From the NCBI GenBank assembly GCA_029906195.1, contig JARWSJ010000001.1, positions 1,054,001 through 1,118,000 on the forward strand: a stretch of 64,000 nucleotides of DNA. The letters run 5' to 3'. The notes under the pieces were generated by a model, which saw only the letters and a program-made list of their open reading frames with translations, did no database searches and was not told the origin of the DNA. How positions within the stretch are numbered: the first letter of the stretch is position 1; every line of letters starts with the position of its first letter. Both the position numbers and the translations under genes were made by a program. The stretch comes from Chitinophagaceae bacterium 26-R-25 (GTDB taxonomy: Bacteria > Bacteroidota > Bacteroidia > Chitinophagales > Chitinophagaceae). This document shows positions 60,987-64,000 of the stretch, in pieces.

Positions 60987-62045
60987 ATGAAAAATAAAAT
61001 TCTTTTATTCAATATATTTTTTCTTACTGTTCTTTTCTCTTGCAAAAAAGATTCAATGCCAACAAGTGCGACTGTAACATCGACTATCAGTGGATTGGTT
61101 GTTACTATTGAAGGCCTTGACTATACCGCGGTGCCGACGCTTAAAGCGGCGGGTAGCTTAAGCGATACATTGTATGTTACTGTAAAAGTTCCCGGCACTA
61201 CGGGTATTGTAAGGCAAATTTCTTTTGCTGACAGCACTTCTGCATCTTCGTTGGTAACAACTGGAAGCACGCTAACCTTTGTCAACAATGTGGCCAATAT
61301 AATGGTCACTCAAAGCCAAACAGATCACGTCTACTATGTAAAGATGTTGTACACGCCGCCTCCATTTATGTACTTCGTTAAGACATCCGATAAAGATGTA
61401 AATGGCATAAAATACTACTTAAATACTGCCTCCGCACAAAAAATAGCATCTGGCACATACGACGGAAATTTTGAGGGTTATATAGACTTAACAGCAACAA
61501 ATTGGGACAATATCGGTTTAATTCAATCAGATAAGTCTGCTTATTTCGACTACAACGGAGGATGGTGGCCGGAGCAGTCTTCCGGCTCATTTACCTTAAC
61601 CAAAGAAACCTCACCTGCCACTGGTTATTATCCTTGTGCGGGGCCATGGGCAGATTGGAACTGGACCAACAATAATGCCTCAATTGTTTCTCCGGGTATT
61701 TGGAAGGTTAATTATAATTCCACTACTAATGTTGTAGACCTTTTAGAAACGCAGTTTGCGATAAGTGGAAGTGCACCTGGCTCCGTTCAAAAAATGACCT
61801 ACAACAGTTTTGCGAAAGGTTGGACACTGACAACCCATCTCTTGGCAGGATCGTTCAGATTCACCACCATTCCTGTGGCGGCAAATGATCCCGTTGTAAA
61901 GTTGGGGGAATATGGAACAACTGGAAATACCGGAAACTTAGCTTCTGTCGGCAATAACATTGACGTTGCTACAGCCGGAAGTTACCTGGTAACATTGGAT
62001 TTGAGTAACGCTCCGTATTATAAATATAGTCTGCAAAAACAATAA
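60987..62045 (+). CDS. SusE/SusF-like surface glycan-binding lipoprotein
   Basis: 352-aa lipoprotein ('FFLTVLFSC', Cys19). It lacks an enzyme signature. The N-terminal half looks like an Ig-type fold ('VTVKVPGTTGIVRQISFADS'). The second half has SusE/SusF-like domains with exposed aromatics ('YIDLTATNWDNIGLIQSDKS', 'FDYNGGWWPEQSSGSF', 'GPWADWNWTNN') and ends with the typical 'AGSYLVTLDLSNAPYYKYSL'. It is 21 bp downstream of susD, the usual place of a SusE/F-type glycan-capturing protein. Binding specificity is unknown, and the family call rests on position and pattern. Confidence 0.85.
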   Translation: MKNKILLFNIFFLTVLFSCKKDSMPTSATVTSTISGLVVTIEGLDYTAVPTLKAAGSLSDTLYVTVKVPGTTGIVRQISFADSTSASSLVTTGSTLTFVNNVANIMVTQSQTDHVYYVKMLYTPPPFMYFVKTSDKDVNGIKYYLNTASAQKIASGTYDGNFEGYIDLTATNWDNIGLIQSDKSAYFDYNGGWWPEQSSGSFTLTKETSPATGYYPCAGPWADWNWTNNNASIVSPGIWKVNYNSTTNVVDLLETQFAISGSAPGSVQKMTYNSFAKGWTLTTHLLAGSFRFTTIPVAANDPVVKLGEYGTTGNTGNLASVGNNIDVATAGSYLVTLDLSNAPYYKYSLQKQ

Positions 62046-62256
62046 CGATAACCTGTATATTTTTAAAAAAGTATAGACATCGCTTCTTTTTTCAACTAGC
62101 GCTTCGATGAGCTGGAATCGTGATTACATCATGGATTCAGGGCTCCGCTTGTCGAAGCCTGCCCTTCCAGATAAATGAGACTGATTGAATATTACTCACT
62201 ATTTGGCGTTCACTTCCTATCAATACAATTCACTTAAACTAATAAAACATCTGTTT

Positions 62257-64000
62257 ATGAAAGTAAAAGTTTTAGCTGGTGTGATCTTGTTTTGTATTTG
62301 TTGCATGCAATTGTCATTCGCACAATCCATGCAGGGTAGCTTTGAAAATAAATTTGCACGATATCAAAAGAACCAAAATTTTGCAGGAACGTCAACCGCA
62401 AACTGGACAGACACTGCGTGGAAGGGTGACAGGCTCTATAAGCAAATAGTACTTTGGAATACAAGTCCAACTAACATTAGCAACATTACCTATGAAGTGA
62501 GTAACCTAGTAAGCGGAGGTAATACAATTGTCTCATCAAATGTAAACCTCCGATACGAATCGTATGTAATCGGAGATACGGCTGCGCATTCATGGAGGCT
62601 ACCGTATTCAACCACGGGAAACCGTTCCCGAACGTATATTGCAGATGCATTGCAACCTGCGCCCATTACGACATTAACGCAGGCCGATCCAATAAAAATC
62701 TGGTTAAAACTGGATGTTCCTTCCTCCACGGTTGCAGGTGCGTACACAGGAACTGTCACCGTTAAATCAAATGGCATTGTACAGAAAACTTTCAACATAA
62801 ATCTTTTGGTTGTTAATAATACATTACCACCTGTATCCAATTGGAGCTATAATTTAAACATCTGGCAGTTTCCCTTTAACCTTAATAATATTGAATCACA
62901 GGCCGCGGGCGGTAATTGGGATTTTTTCTACTATTTTTCTGACTCCTATTTTGCCAAACTGCGATCTTATTATCAGCTGTTATTGGATATGGGACAAAAA
63001 AATATTACCACCTATGGATATGACGGTGCTTTTTTGCAAGGGTTAACAACGATAAAATGGAAGCTTAATAACAATGGTACATTCAATTTTAGTTTTGATA
63101 ATTTTGATAAGTATGTCGATAGTTTAACTTCCTGGGGCTTTACAGGCGATGTTGATTGCTTTGTTATGGACGGATGGAAATATCCGTATACGTTGCAGGG
63201 ACATCAAACAGTTACGATCAACAGCATCGGCTATTACAACAATCTTACGGATATAAATCCTAACTTTAAAAACAGGGTTCAAAATCAAACTACTTATCCC
63301 TCGTTTCACGCAACGTGGGCCAACTTCCTGGCGCAATTCAGGGCCCACCTTAACCAGAAGGGATGGTTCAACAGGGTAGTGCTATGCTTTGATGAAACGA
63401 ACACCGACACTTTAAAAGGGGTATATCTGCCTTTAATAAAAGGCGACACCGCAGCATGGAAAGTTAGCCATACCGGCAGGTGGATCGACGATTCGGTAGT
63501 GACAAGCCTTTATAACTACTCCATGGTATTTTCCAACAGTAAAAACAGGAACCCGGTTTCGCCACAACATGCCTATAATTTTTATACAAGTAATGACGAC
63601 TCCATTCCCAACAACTTCCTGACACCTCAAAACAACCCGGCTGAAATGGCCTGGCTGGCGTGGTATGCAAAAAACAAACAGTTTAACGGTTATATAAGAT
63701 GGGCCTATGACAATTGGAAAAATGCCGATACCACAAATATGCAGGACGATGCATCCACTGCGGGAGATTGTGAGTTTGTTTATCGTTCCAATAATCAATC
63801 GACAACCACCGCCATATCCAGCATCCGGCTAGAACTATTGCGGGATGGCATTCAGGATTTTGAAAAGATGCGCATTATTGGTGGCAGTGACACAGCGTTG
63901 AATAACCTGGTGAATCTGTGCAATGAAAACAGCGGGACCATCGCGCAGTCGTTAATTCAAAGCGGCCAAAGCGATATTAAAAGAATAGCAGCAAACAATA
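62257..64000 (+). CDS. GH123/DUF4091 glycoside hydrolase, 3' end outside window
   Basis: Open from the ATG at 62257 to the last base (581 codons), so incomplete. A signal peptide ('MKVKVLAGVILFCICCMQLS', 'FAQ') is followed by a beta-sandwich domain (about 30-190) and the DUF4091 catalytic barrel. The DUF4091 end pattern is clear: 'WLAWYAKNKQFNGYIRWAYD' then 'AGDCEFVYRSNN' and 'SSIRLELLRDGIQDFEKM' (522-539). 'VVLCFDETN' (Asp379-Glu380) fits the catalytic Asp-Glu pair of GH123 beta-N-acetylgalactosaminidases. It is the likely exported enzyme of the ECF-controlled SusC/D locus. Only a C-terminal tail seems to be missing. The 211-bp gap before it shows no other gene. Confidence 0.88.
   Translation, partial: MKVKVLAGVILFCICCMQLSFAQSMQGSFENKFARYQKNQNFAGTSTANWTDTAWKGDRLYKQIVLWNTSPTNISNITYEVSNLVSGGNTIVSSNVNLRYESYVIGDTAAHSWRLPYSTTGNRSRTYIADALQPAPITTLTQADPIKIWLKLDVPSSTVAGAYTGTVTVKSNGIVQKTFNINLLVVNNTLPPVSNWSYNLNIWQFPFNLNNIESQAAGGNWDFFYYFSDSYFAKLRSYYQLLLDMGQKNITTYGYDGAFLQGLTTIKWKLNNNGTFNFSFDNFDKYVDSLTSWGFTGDVDCFVMDGWKYPYTLQGHQTVTINSIGYYNNLTDINPNFKNRVQNQTTYPSFHATWANFLAQFRAHLNQKGWFNRVVLCFDETNTDTLKGVYLPLIKGDTAAWKVSHTGRWIDDSVVTSLYNYSMVFSNSKNRNPVSPQHAYNFYTSNDDSIPNNFLTPQNNPAEMAWLAWYAKNKQFNGYIRWAYDNWKNADTTNMQDDASTAGDCEFVYRSNNQSTTTAISSIRLELLRDGIQDFEKMRIIGGSDTALNNLVNLCNENSGTIAQSLIQSGQSDIKRIAANN

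Overview
The window is chromosomal DNA of a Bacteroidota bacterium, most likely a soil or plant-associated member of the Chitinophagaceae (inferred). The reasons are two SusC/SusD outer-membrane pairs, an ECF sigma/FecR pair driving one of them, many secreted or lipoprotein glycoside hydrolases, A-rich leaders without clear Shine-Dalgarno sequences, and promoters of the Bacteroidota TAnnTTTG type.

Layout. (1) 1-10.1 kb, plus strand: a xylan utilisation locus with the 3' part of susC, susD, a GH10 xylanase lipoprotein with an inserted carbohydrate-binding module, a KduD/Gno-like SDR dehydrogenase, a GH115 alpha-glucuronidase and a second GH10 xylanase. A secreted Trp/Tyr/Gly-rich repeat protein of unknown role follows at 10.3 kb. 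(2) 12.6-14.3 kb, minus strand: two overlapping small genes (one HEPN-like) and a 49-residue membrane protein. (3) 14.3-24.8 kb: a DPE2-type 4-alpha-glucanotransferase, an SMP-30-like lactonase, DUF1304, GH30, DUF5009, GH9 and GH18, a loose carbohydrate cluster without SusC/D. (4) 25-33.5 kb: LysR with a divergent MFS exporter, a lipoprotein, an AsmA-like protein and a group of small stress-type genes (DUF6496, YciF-like ferritin fold, topoisomerase IB). (5) 33.8-36.7 kb: lepA, a DUF4136 lipoprotein and tRNA-Pro(CGG). (6) 37-42.3 kb: a TolC/adaptor/RND efflux operon. (7) 42.5-50.8 kb: a TonB receptor, beta-helix lipoprotein, YncE-like beta-propeller, purple-acid-phosphatase-like phosphoesterase and a di-haem peroxidase with an imelysin-like N-terminus, which looks like a metal or phosphate acquisition operon. 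(8) 50.9-53.7 kb, minus strand: an AraC regulator and two SDRs, with a direct-repeat operator at the far promoter. (9) 54.1-64 kb: ECF sigma, FecR, STN-type SusC, SusD, a SusE/F-like lipoprotein and a GH123/DUF4091 hydrolase cut by the window end, forming a second polysaccharide utilisation locus.

The least explained feature is a set of intergenic inverted repeats. At ten or more loci a short word is tandemly iterated to form one arm, a variable spacer follows, and the complementary word array forms the other arm. The word differs between loci (AATTAGG, AATTTGAA, TAACGC, AAAAAGT, TACGATG, GCGAACGCAG), but the architecture is the same, and the arms often start on or within a few bases of stop codons. 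Three loci also share a conserved spacer end.
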